Program-made: the position numbers and the translations under genes
Shown: piece after piece, positions 22,621 through 33,912 of the stretch
How the letters are laid out: each line of letters begins with the position of its first letter
How positions within the stretch are numbered: the first letter of the stretch is position 1
Notes under the pieces: generated by a model
What the model was told of the DNA's origin: nothing
Databases searched by the model: none
What the model saw: the letters and a program-made list of their open reading frames with translations, nothing else
From: Micromussa lordhowensis
Taxonomy: Eukaryota; Cnidaria; Anthozoa; Scleractinia; Lobophylliidae
Assembly: GCA_964020085.1 (NCBI GenBank)
Contig: OZ026604.1
Location: 25,823,427-25,887,426 of the forward strand
Reading direction: 5' to 3'
Length of the DNA stretch: 64,000 nt

Positions 22621-24378
22621 GTGTTGCAACTTGGCAAACTAATGGCACCAAAGCACTCCTGGGGTGGGTCCGGGTCCACATGCAAACTTTCGGAGCTGCG
22701 CGACATCTCGCACTATGCTAACCAGCCCGTTTGCTAATTAGCCGAACTTTGCGCGCGTCGCAACTTTGCAAACTAATACCACCAAAGCACTCCCGGGGTC
22801 GGTCCGGGTCCAAATGCGAAGTATCGGAGCTGCGCGAAATCTCCCACTATGCTAATCAGCCCGCAGATCCCCAGGCGTGGCCGGCTGGCTGACTCGTTAG
22901 CCGAGCTTGACGCGTGTCGCAACTTGGCAAACTAATGGCACCAAAGCACTCCTGGGGTGGGTCCGGGTCCACATGCAAAGTTTCGGAGCTGCGCGACATC
23001 TCGCACTATGCTAACCAGCCCGTTTGCTAATTAGACGAACTTTGCGCGCGTCGCAACTTTGCAAACTAATACCACCAAAGCACTCCCGGGGTCGGTCCGG
23101 GTCCAAATGCGAAGTATCGGAGCTGCGCGAAATCTCCCACTATGCTAATCAGCCCGCAGATCCCCAGGCGTGGCCGGCTGGCTGACTCGTTAGCCGAGCT
23201 TGACGCGTGTCGCAACTTGGCAAACTAATGGCACCAAAGCACTCCTGGGGTGGGTCTGGGTCCACATGCAAAGTTTCGGAGCTGCGCGACATCTCGCACT
23301 ATGCTAACCAGCCCGTTTGCTAATTAGCCGAACTTTGCGCGCGTCGCAACTTTGCAAACTAATACCACCAAAGCACTCCCGGGGTCGGTCCGGGTCCAAA
23401 TGCGAAGTATCGGAGCTGCGCGAAATCTCCCACTATGCTAATCAGCCCGCAGATCCCCAGGCGTGGCCGGCTGGCTGACTCGTTAGCCGAGCTTGACGCG
23501 TGTTGCAACTTGGCAAACTAATGGCACCAAAGCACTCCTGGGGTGGGTCCGGGTCCACATGCAAAGTTTCGGAGCTGCGCGACATCTCGCACTATGCTAA
23601 CCAGCCCGTTTGCTAATTAGCCGAACTTTGCGCGCGTCGCAACTTTGCAAACTAATACCACCAAAGCACTCCCGGGGTCGGTCCGGGTCCAAATGCGAAG
23701 TATCGGAGCTGCGCGAAATCTCCCACTATGCTAATCAGCCCGCAGATCCCCAGGCGTGGCCGGCTGGCTGACTCGTTAGCCGAGCTTGACGCGTGTCGCA
23801 ACTTGGCAAACTAATGGCACCAAAGCACTCCTGGGGTGGGTCCGGGTCCACATGCAAAGTTTCGGAGCTGCGCGACATCTCGCACTATGCTAACCAGCCC
23901 GTTTGCTAATTAGACGAACTTTGCGCGCGTCGCAACTTTGCAAACTAATACCACCAAAGCACTCCCGGGGTCGGTCCGGGTCCAAATGCGAAGTATCGGA
24001 GCTGCGCGAAATCTCCCACTATGCTAATCAGCCCGCAGATCCCCAGGCGTGGCCGGCTGGCTGACTCGTTAGCCGAGCTTGACGCGTGTCGCAACTTGGC
24101 AAACTAATGGCACCAAAGCACTCCTGGGGTGGGTCTGGGTCCACATGCAAAGTTTCGGAGCTGCGCGACATCTCGCACTATGCTAACCAGCCCGTTTGCT
24201 AATTAGCCGAACTTTGCGCGCGTCGCAACTTTGCAAACTAATACCACCAAAGCACTCCCGGGGTCGGTCCGGGTCCAAATGCGAAGTATCGGAGCTGCGC
24301 GAAATCTCCCACTATGCTAATCAGCCCGCAGATCCCCAGGCGTGGCCGGCTGGCTGACTCGTTAGCCGAGCTTGACGC
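22621..24378. repeat. Tandem pair of 3-unit (879-bp) blocks
   Basis: Three markers recur at exactly +879 bp: GTGTTGCAAC (22625 and 23504), TTAGACGAAC (23035 and 23914) and GGGTCTGGG (23257 and 24136). CAAACTTTCGG at 22687 is private to the first copy and so arose after the duplication or was corrected in the second. The same TTAGAC plus GTCTGGG pair, 222 bp apart, also occurs at 11608/11830, which is 39 units upstream of the first copy. Confidence 0.88.
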
Positions 24379-25470
24379 GTGTCGCAACTTGGCAAACTAA
24401 TGGCACCAAAGCACTCCTGGGGTGGGTCCGGGTCCACATGCAAAGTTTCGGAGCTGCGCGACATCTCGCACTATGCTAACCAGCCCGTTTGCTAATTAGC
24501 CGAACTTTGCGCGCGTCGCAACTTTGCAAACTAATACCACCAAAGCACTCCCGGGGTCGGTCCGGGTCCAAATGCGAAGTATCGGAGCTGCGCGAAATCT
24601 CCCACTATGCTAATCAGCCCGCAGATCCCCAGGCGTGGCCGGCTGGCTGACTCGTTAGCCGAGCTTGACGCGTGTCGCAACTTGGCAAACTAATGGCACC
24701 AAAGCACTCCTGGGGTGGGTCCGGGTCCACATGCAAAGTTTCGGAGCTGCGCGACATCTCGCACTATGCTAACCAGCCCGTTTGCTAATTAGCCGAACTT
24801 TGCGCGCGTCGCAACTTTGCAAACTAATACCACCAAAGCACTCCCGGGGTCGGTCCGGGTCCAAATGCGAAGTATCGGAGCTGCGCGAAATCTCCCACTA
24901 TGCTAATCAGCCCGCAGATCCCCAGGCGTGGCCGGCTGGCTGACTCGTTAGCCGAGCTTGACGCGTGTCGCAACTTGGCAAACTAATGGCACCAAAGCAC
25001 TCCTGGGGTGGGTCCGGGTCCACATGCAAAGTTTCGGAGCTGCGCGACATCTCGCACTATGCTAACCAGCCCGTTTGCTAATTAGCCGAACTTTGAGCGC
25101 GTCGCAACTTTGCAAACTAATACCACCAAAGCACTCCCGGGGTCGGTCCGGGTCCAAATGCGAAGTATCGGAGCTGCGCGAAATCTCCCACTATGCTAAT
25201 CAGCCCGCAGATCCCCAGGCGTGGCCGGCTGGCTGACTCGTTAGCCGAGCTTGACGCGTGTTGCAACTTGGCAAACTAATGGCACCAAAGCACTCCTGGG
25301 GTGGGTCCGGGTCCACATGCAAAGTTTCGGAGCTGCGCGACATCTCGCACTATGCTAACCAGCCCGTTTGCTAATTAGCCGAACTTTGCGCGCGTCGCAA
25401 CTTTGCAAACTAATACCACCAAAGCACTCCCGGAGTCGGTCCGGGTCCAAATGCGAAGTATCGGAGCTGC

Positions 25471-27310
25471 GCAAAATCTCCCACTATGCTAATCAGCCCG
25501 CAGATCCCCAGGCGTGGCCGGCTGGCTCACTCGTTAGCCGAGCTTGACGCGTGTCGCAACTTGGCAAACTAATGGCACCAAAGCACTCCTGGGGTGGGTC
25601 CGGGTCCACATGCAAAGTTTCGGAGCTGCGCGACATCTCGCACTATGCTAACCAGCCCGTTTGCTAATTAGCCGAACTTTGCGCGCGTCGCAACTTTGCA
25701 AACTAATACCACCAAAGCACTCCCGGGGTCGGTCCGGGTCCAAATGCGAAGTATCGGAGCTGCCCAAAATCTCCCACTATGCTAATCAGCCCGCAGATCC
25801 CCAGGCGTGGCCGGCTGGCTGACTCGTTAGCCGAGCTTGACGCGTGTCGCAACTTGGCAAACTAATGGCACCAAAGCACTCCTGGGGTGGGTCCGGGTCC
25901 ACATGCAAAGTTTCGGAGCTGCGCGACATCTCGCACTATGCTAACCAGCCCGTTTGCTAATTAGCCGAACTTTGCGCGCGTCGGAACTTTGCAAACTAAT
26001 ACCACCAAAGCACTCCCGGGGTCGGTCCGGGTCCAAATGCGAAGTATCGGAGCTGCGCGAAATCTCCCACTATGCTAATCAGCCCGCAGATCCCCAGGCG
26101 TGGCCGGCTGGCTGACTCGTTAGCCGAGCTTGACGCGTGTCGCAACTTGGCAAACTAATGGCACCAAAGCACTCCTGGGGTGGGTCCGGGTCCACATGCA
26201 AAGTTTCGGAGCTGCGCGACATCTCGCTTTATGCTAACCAGCCCGTTTGCTAATTAGCCGAACTTTGCGCGCGTCGCAACTTTGCAAACTAATACCACCA
26301 AAGCACTCCCGGGGTCGGTCCGGGTCCAAATGCGAAGTATCGGAGCTGCCCAAAATCTCCCACTATGCTAATCAGCCCGCAGATCCCCAGGCGTGGCCGG
26401 CTGGCTGACTCGTTAGCCGAGCTTGACGCGTGTCGCAACTTGGCAAACTAATGGCACCAAAGCACTCCTGGGGTGGGTCCGGGTCCACATGCAAAGTTTC
26501 GGAGCTGCGCGACATCTCGCACTATGCTAACCAGCCCGTTTGCTAATTAGCCGAACTTTGCGCGCGTCGCAACTTTGCAAACTAATACCACCAAAGCACT
26601 CCCGGGGTCGGTCCGGGTCCAAATGCGAAGTATCGGAGCTGCGCAAAATCTCCCACTATGCTAATCAGCCCGCAGATCCCCAGGCGTGGCCGGCTGGCTG
26701 ACTCGTTAGCCGAGCTTGACGCGTGTCGCAACTTGGCAAACTAATGGCACCAAAGCACTCCTGGGGTGGGTCCGGGTCCACATGCAAAGTTTCGGAGCTG
26801 CGCGACATCTCGCTTTATGCTAACCAGCCCGTTTGCTAATTAGCCGAACTTTGCGCGCGTCGCAACTTTGCAAACTAATACCACCAAAGCACTCCCGGGG
26901 TCGGTCCGGGTCCAAATGCGAAGTATCGGAGCTGCGCGAAATCTCCCACTATGCTAATCAGCCCGCAGATCCCCAGGCGTGGCCGGCTGGCTGACTCGTT
27001 AGCCGAGCTTGACGCGTGTCGCAACTTGGCAAACTAATGGCACCAAAGCACTCCTGGGGTGGGTCCGGGTCCACATGCAAAGATTCGGAGCTGCGCGACA
27101 TCTCGCACTATGCTAACCAGCCCGTTTGCTAATTAGCCGAACTTTGCGCCCGTCGCAACTTTGCAAACTAATACCACCAAAGCACTCCCGGGGTCGGTCT
27201 GGGTCCAAATGCGAAGTACCGGAGCTGCGCGAAATCTCCCACTATGCTAATCAGCCCGCAGATCCCCAGGCGTGGCCGGCTGGCTGACTCGTTAGCCGAG
27301 CTTACGCGTG
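25471..27310. repeat. Diverged third copy of the variant module
   Basis: About 6 kb downstream the same marker order starts again: GCAAAATC (25473), GGCTCAC (25528), a caaaat variant with an extra change TGCCCAAAAT (25764-25766), CGGAAC (25984), CGCTTTATG (26228), TGCCCAAAAT again (26350-26352), GCGCAAAAT (26645), CGCTTTATG again (26814), GGTCTGGG (27200) and TACCGG (27219). AGATTCCC, GGGCTGGG and GGCATGG are absent. New changes include AAGATTCGG (27083) and GCGCCCG (27150), and the unit ends in a 1-bp deletion. The repeated 26228/26814 and 25764/26350 pairs are each 586 bp apart, so this copy also has an internal two-unit duplication. Confidence 0.8.
27299..27309. repeat. 1-bp deletion: GAGCTTACGCG for GAGCTTGACGCG
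   Basis: One G is missing in half A at about 27304, at the right end of the diverged module copy. It shifts the phase of all later units by one base, which explains why the marker pair 8715/33912 is separated by 86 x 293 minus 1. Confidence 0.88.
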
Positions 27311-28662
27311 TCGCAACTTGGCAAACTAATGGCACCAAAGCACTCCTGGGGTGGGTCCGGGTCCACATGCAAAGTTTCGGAGCTGCGCGACATCTCGCAC
27401 TATGCTAACCAGCCCGTTTGCTAATTAGCCGAACTTTGCGCGCGTCGCAACTTTGCAAACTAATACCACCAAAGCACTCCCGGGGTCGGTCCGGGTCCAA
27501 ATGCGAAGTATCGGAGCTGCGCGAAATCTCCCACTATGCTAATCAGCCCGCAGATCCCCAGGCGTGGCCGGCTGGCTGACTCGTTAGCCGAGCTTGACGC
27601 GTGTCGCAACTTGGCAAACTAATGGCACCAAAGCACTCCTGGGGTGGGTCCGGGTCCACATGCAAAGTTTCGGAGCTGCGCGACATCTCGCACTATGCTA
27701 ACCAGCCCGTTTGCTAATTAGCCGAACTTTGCGCGCGTCGCAACTTTGCAAACTAATACCACCAAAGCACTCCCGGGGTCGGTCCGGGTCCAAATGCGAA
27801 GTATCGGAGCTGCGCGAAATCTCCCACTATGCTAATCAGCCCGCAGATCCCCAGGCGTGGCCGGCTGGCTGACTCGTTAGCCGAGCTTGACGCGTGTCGC
27901 AACTTGGCAAACTAATGGCACCAAAGCACTCCTGGGGTGGGTCCGGGTCCACATGCAAAGTTTCGGAGCTGCGCGACATCTCGCACTATGCTAACCAGCC
28001 CGTTTGCTAATTAGCCGAACTTTGCGCGCGTCGCAACTTTGCAAACTAATACCACCAAAGCACTCCCGGGGTCGGTCCGGGTCCAAATGCGAAGTATCGG
28101 AGCTGCGCGAAATCTCCCACTATGCTAATCAGCCCGCAGATCCCCAGGCGTGGCCGGCTGGCTGACTCGTTAGCCGAGCTTGACGCGTGTCGCAACTTGG
28201 CAAACTAATGGCACCAAAGCACTCCTGGGGTGGGTCCGGGTCCACATGCAAAGTTTCGGAGCTGCGCGACATCTCGCACTATGCTAACCAGCCCGTTTGC
28301 TAATTAGCCGAACTTTGCGCGCGTCGCAACTTTGCAAACTAATACCACCAAAGCACTCCCGGGGTCGGTCCGGGTCCAAATGCGAAGTATCGGAGCTGCG
28401 CGAAATCTCCCACTATGCTAATCAGCCCGCAGATCCCCAGGCGTGGCCGGCTGGCTGACTCGTTAGCCGAGCTTGACGCGTGTCGCAACTTGGCAAACTA
28501 ATGGCACCAAAGCACTCCTGGGGTGGGTCCGGGTCCACATGCAAAGTTTTGGAGCTGCGCGACATCTCGCACTATGCTAACCAGCCCGTTTGCTAATTAG
28601 CCGAACTTTGCGCGCGTCGCAACTTTGCAAACTAATACCACCAAAGCACTCCCGGGGTCGGT

Positions 28663-30129
28663 TAGGGTCCAAATGCGAAGTATCGGAGCTGCGCGAAATC
28701 TCCCACTATGCTAATCAGCCCGCAGATCCCCAGGCGTGGCCGGCTGGCTGACTCGTTAGCCGAGCTTGACGCGTGTCGCAACTTGGCAAACTAATGGCAC
28801 CAAAGCACTCCTGGGGTGGGTCCGGGTCCACATGCAAAGTTTCGGAGCTGCGCGACATCTCGCACTATGCTAACCAGCCCGTTTGCTAATTAGCCGAACT
28901 TTGCGCGCGTCGCAACTTTGCAAACTAATACCACCAAAGCACTCCCGGGGTCGGTCCGGGTCCAAATGCGAAGTATCGGAGCTGCGCGAAATCTCCCACT
29001 ATGCTAATCAGCCCGCAGATCCCCAGGCGTGGCCGGCTGGCTGACTCGTTAGCCGAGCTTGACGCGTGTCGCAACTTGGCAAACTAATGGCACCAAAGCA
29101 CTCCTGGGGTGGGTCCGGGTCCACATGCAAAGTTTCGGAGCTGCGCGACATCTCGCACTATGCTAACCAGCCCGTTTGCTAATTAGCCGAACTTTGCGCG
29201 CGTCGCAACTTTGCAAACTAATACCACCAAAGCACTCCCGGGGTCGGTCCGGGTCCAAATGCGAAGTATCGGAGCTGCGCGAAATCTCCCACTATGCTAA
29301 TCAGCCCGCAGATCCCCAGGCGTGGCCGGCTGGCTGACTCGTTAGCCGAGCTTGACGCGTGTCGCAACTTGGCAAACTAATGGCACCAAAGCACTCCTGG
29401 GGTGGGTCCGGGTCCACATGCAAAGTTTCGGAGCTGCGCGACATCTCGCACTATGCTAACCAGCCCGTTTGCTAATTAGCCGAACTTTGCGCGCGTCGCA
29501 ACTTTGCAAACTAATACCACCAAAGCACTCCCGGGGTCGGTCCGGGTCCAAATGCGAAGTATCGGAGCTGCGCGAAATCTCCCACTATGCTAATCAGCCC
29601 GCAGATCCCCAGGCGTGGCCGGCTGGCTGACTCGTTAGCCGAGCTTGACGCGTGTCGCAACTTGGCAAACTAATGGCACCAAAGCACTCCTGGGGTGGGT
29701 CCGGGTCCACATGCAAAGTTTCGGAGCTGCGCGACATCTCGCACTATGCTAACCAGCCCGTTTGCTAATTAGCCGAACTTTGCGCGCGTTGCAACTTTGC
29801 AAACTAATACCACCAAAGCACTCCCGGGGTCGGTCCGGGTCCAAATGCGAAGTATCGGAGCTGCGCGAAATCTCCCACTATGCTAATCAGCCCGCAGATC
29901 CCCAGGCGTGGCCGGCTGGCTGACTCGTTAGCCGAGCTTTACGCGTGTCGCAACTTGGCAAACTAATGGCACCAAAGCACTCCTGGGGTGGGTCCGGGTC
30001 CACATGCAAAGTTTCGGAGCTGCGCGACATCTCGCACTACGCTAACCAGCCCGTTTGCTAATTAGCCGAACTTTGCGCGCATCGCAACTTTGCAAACTAA
30101 TACCACCAAGGCACTCCCGGGGTCGGTTA
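28663..30129. repeat. Shared GGTTAGGG double change five units apart
   Basis: The dinucleotide change GGTCCGGG to GGTTAGGG is present at 28663-28664 and 30128-30129, exactly 1465 bp (5 units) apart. A double substitution is unlikely to arise twice, so duplication or conversion is favoured. The interval between and just before the second copy also has private changes at 29790, 29940, 30040, 30081 and 30110. Confidence 0.7.
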
Positions 30130-30959
30130 GGGTCCAAATGCGAAGTATCGGAGCTGCGCGAAATCTCCCACTATGCTAATCAGCCCGCAGATCCCCAGGC
30201 GTGGCCGGCTGGCTGACTCGTTAGCCGAGCTTGACGCGTGTCGCAACTTGGCAAACTAATGGCACCAAAGCACTCCTGGGGTGGGTCCGGGTCCACATGC
30301 AAAGTTTCGGAGCTGCGCGACATCTCGCACTATGCTAACCAGCCCGTTTGCTAATTAGCCGAACTTTGCGCGCGTCGCAACTTTGCAAACTAATACCACC
30401 AAAGCACTCCCGGGGTCGGTCCGGGTCCAAATGCGAAGTATCGGAGCTGCGCGAAATCTCCCACTATGCTAATCAGCCCGCAGATCCCCAGGCGTGGCCG
30501 GCTGGCTGACTCGTTAGCCGAGCTTGACGCGTGTCGCAACTTGGCAAACTAATGGCACCAAAGCACTCCTGGGGTGGGTCCGGGTCCACATGCAAAGTTT
30601 CGGAGCTGCGCGACATCTCGCACTATGCTAACCAGCCCGTTTGCTAATTAGCCGAACTTTGCGCGCGTCGCAACTTTGCAAACTAATACCACCAAAGCAC
30701 TCCCGGGGTCGGTCCGGGTCCAAATGCGAAGTATCGGAGCTGCGCGAAATCTCCCACTATGCTAATCAGCCCGCAGATCCCCAGGCGTGGCCGGCTGGCT
30801 GACTCGTTAGCCGAGCTTGACGCGTGTCGCAACTTGGCAAACTAATGGCACCAAAGCACTCCTGGGGTGGGTCCGGGTCCACATGCAAAGTTTCGGAGCT
30901 GCGCGACATCTCGCACTATGCTAACCAGCCCGTTTGCTAATTAGCCGAACTTTGCGCGC

Positions 30960-33132
30960 GTCGAACCTTTGCAAACTAATACCACCAAAGCACTCCCGGG
31001 GTCGGTCCGGGTCCAAATGCGAAGTATCGGAGCTGCGCGAAATCTCCCACTATGCTAATCAGCCCGCAGATCCCCAGGCGTGGCCGGCTGGCTGACTCGT
31101 TAGCCGAGCTTGACGCGTGTCGCAACTTGGCAAACTAATGGCACCAAAGCACTCCTGGGGTGGGTCCGGGTCCACATGCAAAGTTTCGGAGCTGCGCGAC
31201 ATCTCGCACTATGCTAACCAGCCCGTTTGCTAATTAGCCGAACTTTGCGCGCGTCGCAACTTTGCAAACTAATACCACCAAAGCACTCCCGGGGTCGGTC
31301 CGGGTCCAAATGCGAAGTATCGGAGCTGCGCGAAATCTCCCACTATGCTAATCAGCCCGCAGATCCCCAGGCGTGGCCGGCTGGCTGACTCGTTAGCCGA
31401 GCTTGACGCGTGTCGCAACTTGGCAAACTAATGGCACCAAAGCACTCCTGGGGTGGGTCCGGGTCCACATGCAAAGTTTCGGAGCTGCGCGACATCTCGC
31501 ACTATGCTAACCAGCCCGTTTGCTAATTAGCCGAACTTTGCGCGCGTCGCAACTTTGCAAACTAATACCACCAAAGCACTCCCGGGGTCGGTCCGGGTCC
31601 AAATGCGAAGTATCGGAGCTGCGCGAAATCTCCCACTATGCTAATCAGCCCGCAGATCCCCAGGCGTGGCCGGCTGGCTGACTCGTTAGCCGAGCTTGAC
31701 GCGTGTCGCAACTTGGCAAACTAATGGCACCAAAGCACTCCTGGGGTGGGTCCGGGTCCACATGCAAAGTTTCGGAGCTGCGCGACATCTCGCACTATGC
31801 TAAGCAGGCCGTTTGCTAATTAGCCGAACTTTGCGTGCGTCGCAACTTTGCAAACTAATACCACCAAAGCACTCCCGGGGTCGGTCCGGGTCCAAATGCG
31901 AAGTATCGGAGCTGCGCGAAATCTCCCACTATGCTAATCAGCCCGCAGATCCCCAGGCGTGGCCGGCTGGCTGACTCGTTAGCCGAGCTTGACGCGTGTC
32001 GCAACTTGGCAAACTAATGGCACCAAAGCACTCCTGGGGTGGGTCCGGGTCCACATGCAAAGTTTCGGAGCTGCGCGACATCTAGCACTATGCTAACCAG
32101 CCCGTTTGCTAATTAGCCGAACTTTGCGCGCGTCGCAACTTTGCAAACTAATACCACCAAAGCACTCCCGGGGTCGGTCCGGGTCCAAATGCGAAGTATC
32201 GGAGCTGCGCGAAATCTCCCACTATGCTAATCAGCCCGCAGATCCCCAGGCGTGGCCGGCTGGCTGACTCGTTAGCCGAGCTTGACGCGTGTCGCAACTT
32301 GGCAAACTAATGGCACCAAAGCACTCCTGGGGTGGGTCCGGGTCCACATGCAAAGTTTCGGAGCTGCGCGACATCTCGCACTATGCTAACCAGCCCGTTT
32401 GCTAATTAGCCGAACTTTGCGCGCGTCGCAACCTTGCAAACTAATACCACCAAAGCACTCCCGGGGTCGGTCCGGGTGCAAATGCGAAGTATCGGAGCTG
32501 CGCAATATCTCCCACTATGCTAATCAGCCTGCAGATGCCCAGGCGTGGCCGGCTGGCTGACTCGTTAGCCGAGCTTGACGCGTGTCGCAACTTGGCAAAC
32601 TAATGGCACCAAAGCACTCCTGGGGTGGGTCCGGGTCCACATGCAAAGTTTCGGAGCTGCGCGACATCTCGCACTATGCTAACCAGCCCGTTTGCTAATT
32701 AGCCGAACTTTGCGCGCGTCGCAACTTTGCAAACTAATACCACCAAAGCACTCCCGGGGTCGGTCCGGGTCCAAATGCGAAGTATCGGAGCTGCGCGAAA
32801 TCTCCCACTATGCTAATCAGCCCGCAGATCCCCAGGCGTGGCCGGCTGGCTGACTCGTTAGCCGAGCTTGACGCGTGTCGCAACTTGGCAAACTAATGGC
32901 ACCAAAGCACTCCTGGGGTGGGTCCGGGTCCACATGCAAAGTTTCGGAGCTGCGCGACATCTCGCACTATGCTAACCAGCCCGTTTGCTAATTAGCCGAA
33001 CTTTGCGTGCGTCGCAACTTTGCAAACTAATACCACCAAAGCACTCCCGGGGTCGGTCCGGGTCCAAATGCGAAGTATCGGAGCTGCGCGAAATCTCCCA
33101 CTATGCTAATCAGCCCGCAGATCCCCAGGCGA
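30960..33132. repeat. Stretch with clustered private substitutions
   Basis: Several units here carry two or more changes close together: CGAACCTTT (30964 and 30966), TAAGCAGGCC (31804 and 31808), GCGCAATATC (32504 and 32506) and GCCTGCAGATGCC (32530 and 32537). GCGTGCG occurs at 31836 and 33008, 4 units apart. GCCTGCAG at 32530 matches a marker of the 14-19 kb module and creates a CTGCAG site. The clustering suggests single multi-base events or conversion from a diverged copy outside the window. Confidence 0.7.
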
Positions 33133-33912
33133 GGCCGGCTGGCTGACTCGTTAGCCGAGCTTGACGCGTGTCGCAACTTGGCAAACTAATGGCACCAAAG
33201 CACTCCTGGGGTGGGTCCGGGTCCACATGCAAAGTTTCGGAGCTGCGCGACATCTCGCACTATGCTAACCAGCCCGTTTGCTAATTAGCCGAACTTTGCG
33301 CGCGTCGCAACTTTGCAAACTAATACCACCAAAGCACTCCCGGGGTCGGTCCGGGTCCAAATGCGAAGTATCGGAGCTGCGCGAAATCTCCCACTATGCT
33401 AATCAGCCCGCAGATCCCCAGGCGTGGCCGGCTGGCTGACTCGTTAGCCGAGCTTGACGCGTGTCGCAACTTGGCAAACTAATGGCACCAAAGCACTCCT
33501 GGGGTGGGTCCGGGTCCACATGCAAAGTTTCGGAGCTGCGCGACATCTCGCACTATGCTAACCAGCCCGTTTGCTAATTAGCCGAACTTTGCGCGCGTCG
33601 CAACTTTGCAAACTAATACCACCAAAGCACTCCCGGGGTCGGTCCGGGTCCAAATGCGAAGTATCGGAGCTGCGCGAAATCTCCCACTATGCTAATCAGC
33701 CCGCAGATCCCCAGGCGTGGCCGGCTGGCTGACTCGTTAGCCGAGCTTGACGCGTGTCGCAACTTGGCAAACTAATGGCACCAAAGCACTCCTGGGGTGG
33801 GTCCGGGTCCACATGCAAAGTTTCGGAGCTGCGCGACATCTCGCACTATGCTAACCAGCCCGTTTGCTAATTAGCCGAACTTTGCGCGCGTCGCAACTTT
33901 GCAAACTAATAT

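Noticed and set aside
27168..27368. Open frame of 66 codons on the minus strand
   Set aside because: Caused by the 1-bp deletion near 27304 in the repeat.
28659..28670. Telomere-like TTAGGG
   Set aside because: It is a single hexamer created by a double substitution, seen at 28663 and 30128, with no tandem telomeric repeat.
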